A stretch of DNA of 64,000 nucleotides from Verrucomicrobiia bacterium (GCA_026125285.1 JAHCLO010000025.1:39587-103586), one strand, 5' to 3'; shown: positions 17,317-26,511, counted from the stretch's first letter. Program-made: numbers and translations. The notes: a model not told the origin generated them from the sequence alone.

Positions 17317-18441
17317 ATGAAGCTCATCCCATCCGGCTTCCGCGTGCCCCAGCATCGCCATCTCCTGCCGTGCCGCGCCTCGTTCGGGATGGGGCTGGCC
17401 GCGACCGCTTTGCTGGCTGGCTGCACCCATCTCGGCCCCAAAACCGTGTCCGCGGACCGGTTCGACTACAGCAGCGCCATTGCGGATTCGTGGAAACAGC
17501 AGACGCTGCTGAACATCGTCAAGACCCGCTACATGGATTTGCCGGTGTTCGTGGATGTGGCGTCCATCGTCGCCGGCTACTCGATGGAAACCAGCGTGAA
17601 CGTGGGGGGCCAGCTTTCCTCCTCCAGCGCCATTCAGGGCAACAGCGTGACGCTCGGCGGCGCCGGGCGTTTTACCGACCGGCCCACGATCACCTACGTG
17701 CCGTTGACCGGGGAAAAATTCCTTCGTGGACTCGTTACGCCAATTGATCCGAAGAATATTTTCTTCATGCTGCAGGCGGGTTACCCGGCGGATTTCCTCC
17801 TGGCGCTCACCGTCGAGTCGCTCAATGGGGTGCGCAACCGTTCGGTGGCCGGCGGCTTGGCGCGGAACGCGGATCCGGACTTTTTTCGCGCCTTGGAATT
17901 GATGCGCGAAGTGCAGGCTGCGGGTGCGGTGGGGCTGCGGGTCGAGGAGGACAAAGCCAAAGGCCCGACCGCTGTGTTGTTCTTCCGCCACGACGACCTG
18001 CCCGCCGACATTGTGGCGAAGGCGGCGGAAGTCCGGCGGTTGCTCAAGTTGCCGGCAGAAGGGCAGAAATACGCGCTCACTTACTCACCGGTGCGCGGGG
18101 CCGAAGGCGAGTTGGCCGTGAACAGCCGTTCCATGCTGCAAATCATGACGGCCTTTGCCAGCTACCTGGACGTGCCGGAAGCGCATCTGAAAGATCACAG
18201 TGCGCTGCCGGCGCTTGAAAGCGCCACCCCGGAAAGCCGGCAGAACGTGGTGCGGATTCACAGTGGCAAGGAGAAACCCGCGAGCACGTTTGCCGCCGTG
18301 CGGTACCGCATGCACTGGTTCTGGATTGAGGACGGCGACTGGCAAACCAAGCGGGCGCTCACGGCCGTCATGTTCTTCTTCACGCTCGCGGAAACCGGGG
18401 ACACCGGGAAACTGCCCTTGATCACCATCCCGGCCCAGTGA
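17317..18441 (+). CDS. Lipoprotein of unknown family
   Basis: The 374-residue protein starts at ATG 17317, with a lengthy n-region and a lipobox ALLAGC at about Cys36. The mature N-terminus contains WKQQTLLNIVKTRYMDLPVF followed by VDVASIVAGYSMETSVNVGG and a Gly/Ser-rich GQLSSSSAIQGNSVTLGGAG segment. The C-terminal third has YRMHWFWIEDGDWQTKRALT and TAVMFFFTLAE. 'LLNIVK-RY-D-P-F' lipoproteins recur in diderm genomes but have no assigned role that I know of. It ends 88 bp before the DUF481 gene, and that gap holds no other gene. Confidence 0.8.
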   Translation: MKLIPSGFRVPQHRHLLPCRASFGMGLAATALLAGCTHLGPKTVSADRFDYSSAIADSWKQQTLLNIVKTRYMDLPVFVDVASIVAGYSMETSVNVGGQLSSSSAIQGNSVTLGGAGRFTDRPTITYVPLTGEKFLRGLVTPIDPKNIFFMLQAGYPADFLLALTVESLNGVRNRSVAGGLARNADPDFFRALELMREVQAAGAVGLRVEEDKAKGPTAVLFFRHDDLPADIVAKAAEVRRLLKLPAEGQKYALTYSPVRGAEGELAVNSRSMLQIMTAFASYLDVPEAHLKDHSALPALESATPESRQNVVRIHSGKEKPASTFAAVRYRMHWFWIEDGDWQTKRALTAVMFFFTLAETGDTGKLPLITIPAQ

Positions 18442-18529
18442 AGATCCACACCCAAAGACGCGGGTTTATGGAAGCGGGCCATCGGCCCCGCAGGCTTGGC
18501 CGGCGTTTTACCAAAATCACTGACGGCTT

Positions 18530-19804
18530 ATGAATGCCCAACGAATGCGCTTACGAAGCGTCGGTGTGCTACTGGCGCTGTCTTGTTTTTGGTTCCTCTC
18601 CCCGGCCCACGGCGCCGCCCGACACGCCGGCAATTCGCCCGCGCAACAGGTGGTGACCAACCTGGTCGTGGTGACGAACACCGTGATCGTGACCGTGACC
18701 AACTATGTCGTCACGACGAATACGGTCATCAGCACGAACGGCCCGGTGGCCGAAGCGAAAAAGAAGTGGTGGAGAAAAGCCTCGGTGTCGGTCCAGCCGC
18801 CCGATCTGAGTTGGGTGCCCCCGGCGGACACGTTTGACTGGATTCAGCTCAAGTCCGGCGAGTGGCTGCGGGGACGCGTCAAGGGGATGCAGGACCGGGA
18901 ACTCGATTTTGATAGCGAGGAGTTGGATGATCTGGCCTTCGATTGGAAAGACATTCGCCAGGTGCGCGCCTCCCGCACCCTCGATGTGTTGTTCGTGGAC
19001 GGCGAGAAAGCGTCCGGTCCGGTCGTGATCACCCCCGACCAGGTGACGGTGAGCGGCACCACGCCACAGGTCCGCCCCCGAGGTCAGCTACAAAGCTTGA
19101 CGCCGGGCGGCGCCAAAGAGTGGAATCTTTGGTCGGGCAAGGGATCGCTGGGCTTGACACTGCGGTCCGGCAACACCGAGCAGGTCGAATACAGCGCCCA
19201 GGCTCGCCTGCAACGGCGCACGCCCGCCACGCGCTTCAGCCTCGATTACATCGGCAATATCAGCAGCGTGGACGGCGTCGAGAGCGCCAACAATAACCGC
19301 GTCAACAGCGAGTTCGATCTTTGGCTCTCGCGTCGGTTTTACCTGATCCTGCCGTTTGCCGAGTATTACAAGGATCCGTTTCAAAACCTGTCGCATCGGG
19401 TCACCGGCGGGGTCGGGGTCGGCTACGACCTCATTGACCGGCCCAATCTGGAATGGACCATCACGACCGGTCCAGCCTTTCAAAAGGCGTGGTTTGAATC
19501 CGCCCAGCCGGGTGAGCCAACCGAGAAAATCACGGGCGCGCTCGTGTTTGGCTCGCGCCTCGACTGGGACATCACCCGCCGCATCGAGTTGATCCTCGAA
19601 TACCGCGGTCAATACACCAGTAAAGAAGTGGGCGAAACCACTCACCACAGTGTCGCCACGCTGTCGCTCGAACTGACCAAACGCTTTGATCTGGACGTGT
19701 CGCTGATCTGGGATCGCATCGCCCAGCCCAAAGTCGGCTCGGACGGCGTTCAACCCAAGCAGGATGACTTCCGCCTCGTCCTCGGTCTGGGAGTGGATTT
19801 TTAA
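18530..19804 (+). CDS. DUF481 outer-membrane barrel with VTNT-repeat linker
   Basis: The 424-residue protein has a signal peptide (VGVLLALSCFWFLSPAHGAA), then a Val/Thr/Asn repeat (residues ~42-70, units like VVTNTVIVTVTN), then a basic KKKWWRK patch. Residues ~110-165 form a small beta domain with WIQLKSGEWLRGRVKGMQ and the pattern seen in DUF481 N-terminal regions. The C-terminal ~220 residues are the DUF481 barrel: GSLGLTLRSGNTEQVEYSAQ, RRFYLILPFAEYYKDPFQNL, RVTGGVGVGYDLID and a terminal DDFRLVLGLGVDF. It closes the long plus-strand exported-protein array. Function is unknown; DUF481 proteins are salt- or stress-linked in some proteobacteria. Confidence 0.88.
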   Translation: MNAQRMRLRSVGVLLALSCFWFLSPAHGAARHAGNSPAQQVVTNLVVVTNTVIVTVTNYVVTTNTVISTNGPVAEAKKKWWRKASVSVQPPDLSWVPPADTFDWIQLKSGEWLRGRVKGMQDRELDFDSEELDDLAFDWKDIRQVRASRTLDVLFVDGEKASGPVVITPDQVTVSGTTPQVRPRGQLQSLTPGGAKEWNLWSGKGSLGLTLRSGNTEQVEYSAQARLQRRTPATRFSLDYIGNISSVDGVESANNNRVNSEFDLWLSRRFYLILPFAEYYKDPFQNLSHRVTGGVGVGYDLIDRPNLEWTITTGPAFQKAWFESAQPGEPTEKITGALVFGSRLDWDITRRIELILEYRGQYTSKEVGETTHHSVATLSLELTKRFDLDVSLIWDRIAQPKVGSDGVQPKQDDFRLVLGLGVDF

Positions 19805-19890
19805 GCTGCCTTCGAATGGGGCTTGCGCCTCGCTGCCTCGAGGAGTAAAAGGCCCGTGTAGTTGGGTTGACAGGTTAACGGGTAAATTCT

Positions 19891-21426
19891 ATGGGCCAGA
19901 ACAGGAGCATGCTTATGAACACTTCCCCCCATCCACATCATTGCCAGGGTTGTCTCTCGCGCCGGCGTTGCTTGCAGTTGATTTCCTCGGCCGCCGTCGG
20001 GTTGACCTTCAGTCGCAGCGTCGTCTCGGCGTTGGCCGCGACGCGCCAACCGGCGCCGGATTTCGTAGATCCGGCCAAACTGCGTCCGCATCCGCTCACG
20101 CGCATTGAGGCTGCTTATCTGCAACAGCCACGGCCGTACTGGCTGGGCTGGCCGGGTACCGCGTATCCACTCGACCAGGCGCAGGCGGAATACAATGCCA
20201 AGCTGAACGAATCTTGCGAACGACTCGAGTTGACGCTGCGCGCGGAAGCCAAACCTCTGGAAACCGAAGCTGGACTGGCCGCGTTCATCAATGGCCTCAA
20301 GGATCGGCAGCCCGACGGCGTTCTGCTCACGTTACAGCACATGCAGTGCTGGGGTTGGGCGGATCGCGTGGCGCGCGAGGCGGGCGTGCCAACCATCATC
20401 TTTGCGCCGGTCGGAACGGCGTTCACTGGACATCTCGCCGGCATTTCGCGACGGCAGGGCGTTCACGTGATTTCATCGTTGGAATGGCCCGCGGTCGAGG
20501 ACGGTCTGAGGATGATTCGCGCCAAACGCATGTTCGAGGAATCGCGCATCCTCTGGATCAAAGGTAACGAACGCAACGAAACCGTGCTCGACCGGCTCGG
20601 CACCAAGGTGCGCGCCATCCCGCGCGACACGTTCAATCAACTCTTTGACAAAATGCCCGCCAATGAGGAGGCGAAGGACATTGCCTCCACTTTCCGCCGG
20701 GGTGCGCGGAAGATCATTGAACCGAACTGGGACGACAGCGTGAATTCCGCCCGCTGCTACACTGCGGCCAAGCGCCTGCTCGCCGATGAACAGGCGAACG
20801 CGCTCTCGATGGATTGCCTGGGCATGGTTCAGGCCAAGCTCGTGCCCACCCCACCGTGCGGCGCCTGGACCATTTTGCAGGACGAAGGCATTACAGCGGG
20901 GTGTGAGGCGGATCTACACGGCGCCACGTCCATGATGCTGACCAGTTACCTGCTGGATCGTCCCAGCTACATGAACGACCCCGTGCCGGAAACCGCCAAG
21001 AACCTGCTCATTGCGTCGCATTGCACCTCGGGCACGCGGCTCGAAGGATTCAGCAAGGCCAGGGCAGACTACAGCTTGCGCAGCCATTCGGAATCCGATC
21101 TCGGTGTTTCCGTGCAAGTGTTCTGGCCGGTCGGCGCACCCATCACGTTGGTGCGCTTCAGCAACACGAACGAATTGATCGTGGACACCGGCACGGTGGT
21201 CAGCAACGTGGACACGCCGCCCGCCGGAGGTTGCCGCACGTCCGTCGAAGTGAAGATGGACAACGTCGAGGATTGCCGCGATGTGCTCGGATTCCACCAG
21301 TGCGTTACCCTGGGCAATCACCGGCGCGTGGTCGAAGGCTTCTGCCAGCTTTACGGCATCAAGGTCGTACATTCACCGCGCGAGGCAACCCACGCGCATC
21401 TGCCAACCGCCTCCACCAGGGCCTGA
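19891..21426 (+). CDS. Tat-exported FucI/AraA-isomerase-fold protein
   Basis: The product is 511 residues from ATG 19891; in-frame ATGs at 19909 and 19915 are also possible. The N-terminus has a twin-arginine motif (SRRRCLQLISSAAVG), indicating export of a folded, perhaps metal-bound, protein. The body resembles the L-fucose/L-arabinose isomerase superfamily: GVLLTLQHMQCWGWADRVAR, TAFTGHLAGISRRQGVHVIS, a central ADEQANALSMDCLGMVQ, and a terminal YGIKVVH. Classical sugar isomerases are cytoplasmic, so an exported relative is unusual. The secreted protein 1 bp downstream is its probable partner. Enzymatic activity is unproven. Confidence 0.8.
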   Translation: MGQNRSMLMNTSPHPHHCQGCLSRRRCLQLISSAAVGLTFSRSVVSALAATRQPAPDFVDPAKLRPHPLTRIEAAYLQQPRPYWLGWPGTAYPLDQAQAEYNAKLNESCERLELTLRAEAKPLETEAGLAAFINGLKDRQPDGVLLTLQHMQCWGWADRVAREAGVPTIIFAPVGTAFTGHLAGISRRQGVHVISSLEWPAVEDGLRMIRAKRMFEESRILWIKGNERNETVLDRLGTKVRAIPRDTFNQLFDKMPANEEAKDIASTFRRGARKIIEPNWDDSVNSARCYTAAKRLLADEQANALSMDCLGMVQAKLVPTPPCGAWTILQDEGITAGCEADLHGATSMMLTSYLLDRPSYMNDPVPETAKNLLIASHCTSGTRLEGFSKARADYSLRSHSESDLGVSVQVFWPVGAPITLVRFSNTNELIVDTGTVVSNVDTPPAGGCRTSVEVKMDNVEDCRDVLGFHQCVTLGNHRRVVEGFCQLYGIKVVHSPREATHAHLPTASTRA

Positions 21427-21427
21427 T

Positions 21428-22573
21428 ATGAAAACTCATCAACTTGTCGCCATCGCCACACTGGGTCTGGTCGCTCTGATGGAACCCGCCTTGATCGCCG
21501 AGGTGCAATTCACTTCGCCGGGGTTTGCCCCGTCGAAGATGGACGCGCAGGGTCGGCTGATCGAAAGCTGGGGCGCACTGGATTTGAAAATTGCTGGGGC
21601 CGACGCCGCGGAGTCCATCGAGGTTAAGTCCATCAAGCTGGATGACATCATTCCCGCCGCGCAGGCGAATTCACACCACGGCACCGTTTGCGTCACCCGC
21701 ACCGCCTATCGCGCGCCGGTCTGGCCCTCGGGCCTGGACGTGTTGACTGTGCGTCTGGAGGAAACCGGCGGACACGCGCAGTCGGTGCCGATTTCACTCT
21801 TGCTGCCGGCAGGCGCGCGATTGGGGGCGCGGACAGCGTCAGTGGGCGGACGCGCGGTGGTGAGCCTGCCAGCGGATGCAAGAGCCGCGCAGGCGAAACG
21901 CGACTGGGGTTGCTTAGATGATTCGACCGCTTTGCCGGGATGGGGCCGGCCGGCGGTGGCGTGCGATCCGTCGTTTCGGAACATTCGCGCCGGCATGGGA
22001 GGCGTGCCGATTCATTACCGGTTCAAGGTGGAACCGAAAGCCGCGCGCACGGTGGTGGTGGGTTTCTGCGAGAGTCACTGGGAAACTTCTGGTCAACGGC
22101 CGATGAGTTGTCGCGTGGAAGGCGCGGCGGTGCAACCGCTCGACTGCAATGCAAAATGGGGTCAGCACCAGCCCGGCGCACTTCAATTCATGGCGAAGGA
22201 TGAAAATGGCGACGGTGAATTGGAGGTGACGATTCTGCCCGCTCCCGGAGCGCCGGATCGAAATCCCATCCTGAACGTGATCTGGATTTTTCCTGTGGAG
22301 GCGCGCCTGGAATTGGCGCAGATTATTGCCGGCCAGTACAACGGCCTGGCCGAACGCCATGTGGATGTGGGCGGGGCGAGCGATCAATCACTCTACGGAG
22401 GCGGTGAATTGGAATTCGCCGTCCAACTGCCAGCGCAGGGAACAAGGGAACTGCAATTTCTGATCGCCACCGGCGGCGGGTCCGTGCCACCGCCGGAAAG
22501 CACCGCATGGACGCCGGCCAAGTTACGGCGAGCCGCCGCCCAAGTGTGGCGCGAGTGGCAGGATGCGCGGTGA
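21428..22573 (+). CDS. Secreted protein partner of the exported isomerase-like protein
   Basis: The 381-residue protein starts at ATG 21428, one base after the upstream stop, so coupling is near certain. The leader MKTHQLVAIATLGLVALMEP continues to ALIAEVQ. The mature protein is beta-rich, with VPIHYRFKVEPKAARTVVVG followed by FCESHW, then NPILNVIWIFPVEARLELAQ and GELEFAVQLPAQGTRELQFL. This looks like two jelly-roll or beta-sandwich domains, as in carbohydrate-associated proteins. No catalytic motif is apparent. Confidence 0.75.
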   Translation: MKTHQLVAIATLGLVALMEPALIAEVQFTSPGFAPSKMDAQGRLIESWGALDLKIAGADAAESIEVKSIKLDDIIPAAQANSHHGTVCVTRTAYRAPVWPSGLDVLTVRLEETGGHAQSVPISLLLPAGARLGARTASVGGRAVVSLPADARAAQAKRDWGCLDDSTALPGWGRPAVACDPSFRNIRAGMGGVPIHYRFKVEPKAARTVVVGFCESHWETSGQRPMSCRVEGAAVQPLDCNAKWGQHQPGALQFMAKDENGDGELEVTILPAPGAPDRNPILNVIWIFPVEARLELAQIIAGQYNGLAERHVDVGGASDQSLYGGGELEFAVQLPAQGTRELQFLIATGGGSVPPPESTAWTPAKLRRAAAQVWREWQDAR

Positions 22574-22594
22574 AGCTGTGCGGAAGCCGTGGTT

Positions 22595-23365
22595 CTAATC
22601 CCAGCGCAAGTCCGCCAGGAAGGGCAATCCCTCGCGGTACTTGCGCAGGCTGGCGAGATCCAGTTTCACCTGAATGACGCCTTCGCCTTCGCCGGCATCG
22701 GCCAGGATTTCGCCGTGCGGATCAATGATCAGTGACCGCCCGCAATAGGCGTAGTGCGGATCGGTCCCCACGCGGTTCACGCCCACGACGTAAGCCTGAT
22801 TCTCAATCGCCCGCGCCTGGAGCAGACGCGTCCAGTGCTGAATCCGCTTCGCCGGCCAGTTGGCGATAACCACGATCAGTTCCGGCCGATGCGCCGCGAC
22901 GGCTTCACGAAAGAGCTCCGGAAAACGCAGGTCGTAACAGATGAACGGGGAGACGGTGCAATCTTCCCAGCGAAACATCACGGGTTGCTCGCCCGCGGTG
23001 TAATGCTCCGCTTCGCCGCCCGGACTGAATGGGCGCTGCTTGGTGTAGGCGGTCAGCAATTCTCCCGCAGACGAAAACACCAGTGCTTCATTGCGCGCCC
23101 TGCCGTCGCTTCCACGCCGGGCCACGCCGGCGACCAGACAAACGCCCAGTTCCTGCGCGGTGCGAGCGAGGAATTGTTCCGTTGCGCCGCCCACCGGTTC
23201 CGCCGTGGCCGCAGCGTTCATACTGAAGCCGGTGGCGAACATTTCCGGCAGCGCGACCAATGAATTCCGTTCCGGAGCAGCGTTGACCAACCTGCGGCGT
23301 AGCTTCGCAAAATTGGCCGGCGGACTCTCCCAGACAACATCCGACTGAACCGCGATGACATTCAC
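22595..23365 (-). CDS. Nitrilase-superfamily amidase, omega-amidase (YafV-like)
   Basis: The 256-residue cytoplasmic enzyme (GTG start) has the nitrilase catalytic triad: Glu41 in LPEMFATGF, Lys109 in YTKQRPFSPGGE and Cys143 in ICYDLRFPELF. NWPAKRIQHWTRLLQARAIE is a signature of the omega-amidase/YafV branch, which deaminates alpha-ketoglutaramate and related omega-amides formed by transamination. Length equals the family norm. It is the last gene of a minus-strand group with fdhD (9 bp upstream) and a molybdoenzyme; a functional link to these is not obvious and co-transcription may be incidental. Confidence 0.92.
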   Translation of the reverse strand: MNVIAVQSDVVWESPPANFAKLRRRLVNAAPERNSLVALPEMFATGFSMNAAATAEPVGGATEQFLARTAQELGVCLVAGVARRGSDGRARNEALVFSSAGELLTAYTKQRPFSPGGEAEHYTAGEQPVMFRWEDCTVSPFICYDLRFPELFREAVAAHRPELIVVIANWPAKRIQHWTRLLQARAIENQAYVVGVNRVGTDPHYAYCGRSLIIDPHGEILADAGEGEGVIQVKLDLASLRKYREGLPFLADLRWD

Positions 23366-23374
23366 GCGTTCACC

Positions 23375-24232
23375 TTAATCACGGATGCGCCGCGCGCCAG
23401 CATAGATGTTCATCGTATCGCCGCGCAGAAATCCAACCAAAGTTTGTCCACTCTCCCGCGCAAACTGCACCGCCAGCGACGACGGCGCGGACACGGCGCA
23501 GATGATCGGGACTTGCGCCGCCAGGGCTTTCTGCAGGATTTCGAAAGACGCGCGCCCGCTCACCAGCAGGATGTGCGAATCGAACGGCCATTCTTCTTCC
23601 AGGAAACCGTGACCTATTACCTTGTCCACCGCGTTGTGTCGGCCCACGTCTTCGCGGAGCACAACGAGTTTGCCTGCGGCGTCGAACACCGCGGCGGCGT
23701 GCAGCCCGCCAGTCTGGTCGAAAGTCGCCTGCGCTTTCCGCATCAACTTCGGCAGTTGCCGGAGCGTTTGGGGCGTCACCCTGACGCGGGATTTCACGGG
23801 CGGAAAATGCTGATGCACGGACTCAATGGACGCCTTGCCGCACAGCCCGCAACTGGAGGTGGCAAAGACGTGGCGCGTGAGTTGCGCGAAATCCACTTTC
23901 AGTGAAGGGGCGAGGAAGACATTCAGCGTGTTTTCCGGCGCGGCGGCGGCGCGGCAGTGCAGGATTCCGACCACGTCCCGGCGCTCTCGGACGATGCCCT
24001 CGGTGAGGAGGAAGCCGGCGGCCAGTTCACGATCATGGCCGGGCGTGCGCATCGTGACCGCCACACTGCGGCCCTGCACGCGGATTTCCAACGGTTCTTC
24101 GACAGCCAAAAAGTCGTTTTCAAGCTTCGATTTTCCATGGCTGTCCCGGCGCAGCACTTTGTTAAGCGCCACGACGCTGTTTGGCACAGCCAGTCTGGGC
24201 TTGTGCGCCTTTTGTGCATTTTCGCGGCTCAC
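23375..24232 (-). CDS. fdhD: FdhD, formate dehydrogenase accessory sulfurtransferase
   Basis: The 285-residue protein transfers sulfur from a cysteine desulfurase to the molybdenum cofactor of FdhF-type enzymes. The conserved redox pair is in ATSSCGLCGKAS (Cys128, Cys131). Other family blocks are EEPLEIRVQG, TPGHDRELAAGFLLTEGIV, LREDVGRHNAVDKVIG and the final GFLRGDTMNIYAG. The start chosen is the GTG at 24232, whose bases overlap the stop of the molybdoenzyme gene (GTGTGA). The open frame runs further upstream but only as out-of-frame molybdoenzyme sequence. This overlap makes the neighbouring oxidoreductase the expected client. Confidence 0.95.
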   Translation of the reverse strand: MSRENAQKAHKPRLAVPNSVVALNKVLRRDSHGKSKLENDFLAVEEPLEIRVQGRSVAVTMRTPGHDRELAAGFLLTEGIVRERRDVVGILHCRAAAAPENTLNVFLAPSLKVDFAQLTRHVFATSSCGLCGKASIESVHQHFPPVKSRVRVTPQTLRQLPKLMRKAQATFDQTGGLHAAAVFDAAGKLVVLREDVGRHNAVDKVIGHGFLEEEWPFDSHILLVSGRASFEILQKALAAQVPIICAVSAPSSLAVQFARESGQTLVGFLRGDTMNIYAGARRIRD

Positions 24233-26511
24233 ACTACTTTCTCCAGTTTCACGCGCGTATTGTAGTCCGGCACGCCGCCGGCCTGATCCACGACGCCGCG
24301 CCGGATGATGACATTGCCCTCGGGCCAGTGGATTTGCAGATTCCCGCGCGCCATCGGCGCCAGCCACACTCGGCCCTCATAGCGTCCGACGCCATTTACC
24401 AGCGCGATCCGGTCGCGGTTCATCAAGTGCAGGCCCGCGGCGTCCTCCGGATTCATCAACACCGCATCGCGCGGCGCGTCGTTGATGGGATCAATCTCCG
24501 CATACACGAGCGAGTTGAACTGCTTGCCGCGCCGGGTGCTCACGATGAAGTAGCCGCCGACGTGAGGAGGCGGAAAGCCATTGGCTGTTTCGACTTCTTC
24601 GATCCGCCTCCTTACGTCGTCGGCTACGGGTGGGAGCGGCACCCCACGAAAATGTGCCTTGCCATCCGGCGTCGGAAATTTCCAGTCCGCGCAGAGGTGC
24701 GGCCCGCCGTATTGCACAGCGTCACCCGTGTTCCGCAAATTCTGGATGCCCTCGTAGAATGGAACGACGCGGGCGATCTCTTCGCGCATCCGCCAGCCGG
24801 TTTCGCAACCAAGCAGCGAGGCGCGTTGCGGATCAACCGCTGCCGCAAGGTCGCGCAGGATCTTCCATTCTGCCCGCGCTTCACCGATCTGGCGCGGGAT
24901 TTCAGGACTGAAGGCAATGCGCCGTTCAGTGGTGGTTTCCGTGCCGCCGTCGTCCTGTTCGTAGCGGGTTTTGGCCGGGAGCAGAATGACCTCCTCCCGC
25001 GCCGGGATGCACATTTGATCCGTGAGAATGATGTCCTGATGCACGCGCAGGGGCACATTGGCCAGCGCGGCGCGAACGTAATCCGGCTCGGGCAACGTGC
25101 GCAGAAAATTTCCGCCCAGACAGTAGAGCAAGTCCAGTTCGCCACGGGCGCTTGCTTCGATCATTTCCGGCGCGCTCAGTCCGTTCCAATCGGGCACGGG
25201 GACGCCGTATTGCGCGGAAAGCTGCGCAGTCGTCTCGGCATTGATGGGTTTGCCGCCGGGGAATGCGGTGGCGTAAGCGCCCATCTCCGCCCCGCCTTGC
25301 ACGGAGGAATGTCCGCGAATTGGCATCAGCCCGCACTTGTCGCGCCCCACCCAACCGCGCAGCAGCCCGAGATTCACAATCATCGAAACCGCGTCGCCAC
25401 CGGTGGCGTGTTGCGTGATGCCCATGCTCCAGACCAGCACGGCGGTTTTCGCGTTGTGGATGAGTTCGGCGAATTCCTGCATGGCCTCGTGGCTCAAACC
25501 CGATTGCGCTTCGAGTTCCGCGAATTTGAGATTTGCGATTTGAGACCTCAATTCCTCGAGGCCGGCGGTGTGGTGGTGAATGAAATTGTCGTCCACCCAG
25601 CCGCGCTCAACTAGAATCTTCAGCACGCCGTAAAGGAAGGCAATGTCCCCGCCCGTCGAAACGGGAAACCAGTAATCGGCGATGTCCGTGCCAAAGACGG
25701 CGCTCTTCCAATTCGACGGCACCCAATAGCGGTCCATGCCCGGCTCGCGATACGGATTCACCATCACCACCTTCGTGCCGAGTTGCTTGGCCTCATGCAG
25801 ATACTTGGTGGTGACCGGCTGGTCGTTCGCCGGATTCGCGCCAAAGAATACAATCAGGTCGGTGCCGTACCAGTCCGAGTAGCTGCACGTGGTCGCGGCC
25901 ACGCCGAGGGCGTGTTTCATCGCCGCCGTGCTGGGGGCGTGACAAAGCCGCGCGGCGTTGTCCACGTTGTTCGTGCCCAGGAAACGCGCCACTTTCTGCG
26001 CCATGTAATAAACCTCGTTCGTCACGCCGCGCGCGGTCACAAACATCGCCCACCGCCGCGGCGTGGTGGCGCGGATGCGGCGGGCGATGCGTTGCAGCGC
26101 CTCATCCCACGAGATGCGCCGGAAGCCAGGCGCGTCCTTCTCGCGCAACATGGGATACGGCAATCGGCCCAGTTCGCGCAGCGCCGCGTTGGAAAGCGAT
26201 TCCATTTTCGAGAGGTCCGCCAACCGCTTCACGTCCAGGGCGGGCATTGTGTTCAACCGCAGCAAATTCAGCCGCGTCATGCAGAGGTGGACGCCTTTGA
26301 TCGTCCAGTCGTGAAAGCCAGCCACGCCCAGCGCGCAGCCATCACAGACGCCACGGCTCAGTACTTTCCAGGCGTAGCCGAGATTGTCGCGGTTCTGCCA
26401 GGCCACGCGCGCCATGTCGCGGAAATGCTTCGGCTTGGATTGTCCCAAACCAAACGGCACCGCCGCTTTCAGTTTCTGCTTCCAATCCTTCTGAATCCGG
26501 TGGGCTGACAT
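24229..26511 (-). CDS. FdhF/YdeP-family molybdopterin oxidoreductase
   Basis: The 760-residue protein starts at ATG 26511 (MSAHRIQKDWKQKLKAAVPF). It binds a bis-pterin molybdenum or tungsten cofactor and belongs to the YdeP branch of the formate dehydrogenase alpha-like family. Cysteines C56xxC59 and Cys77 (GVCDGCALG...HLCMTRLN) form the partial N-terminal cluster typical of YdeP-type proteins. Further blocks are PMLREKDAPGFRRISWDEAL, WYGTDLIVFFGANPANDQP, WSMGITQHATGGDAVSMIVN, PIRGHSSVQGGAEMG and the molydopterin-binding C-terminus ARGNLQIHWPEGNVIIR. No signal peptide is present, so it acts in the cytoplasm. Physiological substrate is unknown for most YdeP-type enzymes. Confidence 0.92.
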   Translation of the reverse strand: MSAHRIQKDWKQKLKAAVPFGLGQSKPKHFRDMARVAWQNRDNLGYAWKVLSRGVCDGCALGVAGFHDWTIKGVHLCMTRLNLLRLNTMPALDVKRLADLSKMESLSNAALRELGRLPYPMLREKDAPGFRRISWDEALQRIARRIRATTPRRWAMFVTARGVTNEVYYMAQKVARFLGTNNVDNAARLCHAPSTAAMKHALGVAATTCSYSDWYGTDLIVFFGANPANDQPVTTKYLHEAKQLGTKVVMVNPYREPGMDRYWVPSNWKSAVFGTDIADYWFPVSTGGDIAFLYGVLKILVERGWVDDNFIHHHTAGLEELRSQIANLKFAELEAQSGLSHEAMQEFAELIHNAKTAVLVWSMGITQHATGGDAVSMIVNLGLLRGWVGRDKCGLMPIRGHSSVQGGAEMGAYATAFPGGKPINAETTAQLSAQYGVPVPDWNGLSAPEMIEASARGELDLLYCLGGNFLRTLPEPDYVRAALANVPLRVHQDIILTDQMCIPAREEVILLPAKTRYEQDDGGTETTTERRIAFSPEIPRQIGEARAEWKILRDLAAAVDPQRASLLGCETGWRMREEIARVVPFYEGIQNLRNTGDAVQYGGPHLCADWKFPTPDGKAHFRGVPLPPVADDVRRRIEEVETANGFPPPHVGGYFIVSTRRGKQFNSLVYAEIDPINDAPRDAVLMNPEDAAGLHLMNRDRIALVNGVGRYEGRVWLAPMARGNLQIHWPEGNVIIRRGVVDQAGGVPDYNTRVKLEKVV

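Noticed and set aside
19866..19895. TTGACA followed 17 bp later by TATGGG, a possible promoter of the exported isomerase gene
   Set aside because: The putative -10 is weak and overlaps the first ATG; it would require a start at 19909 or 19915. Not strong enough to list.
24181..25614. Plus-strand open frame of about 477 codons across fdhD and the molybdoenzyme
   Set aside because: The minus strand carries complete FdhD and molybdoenzyme motifs; this frame is complementary noise.
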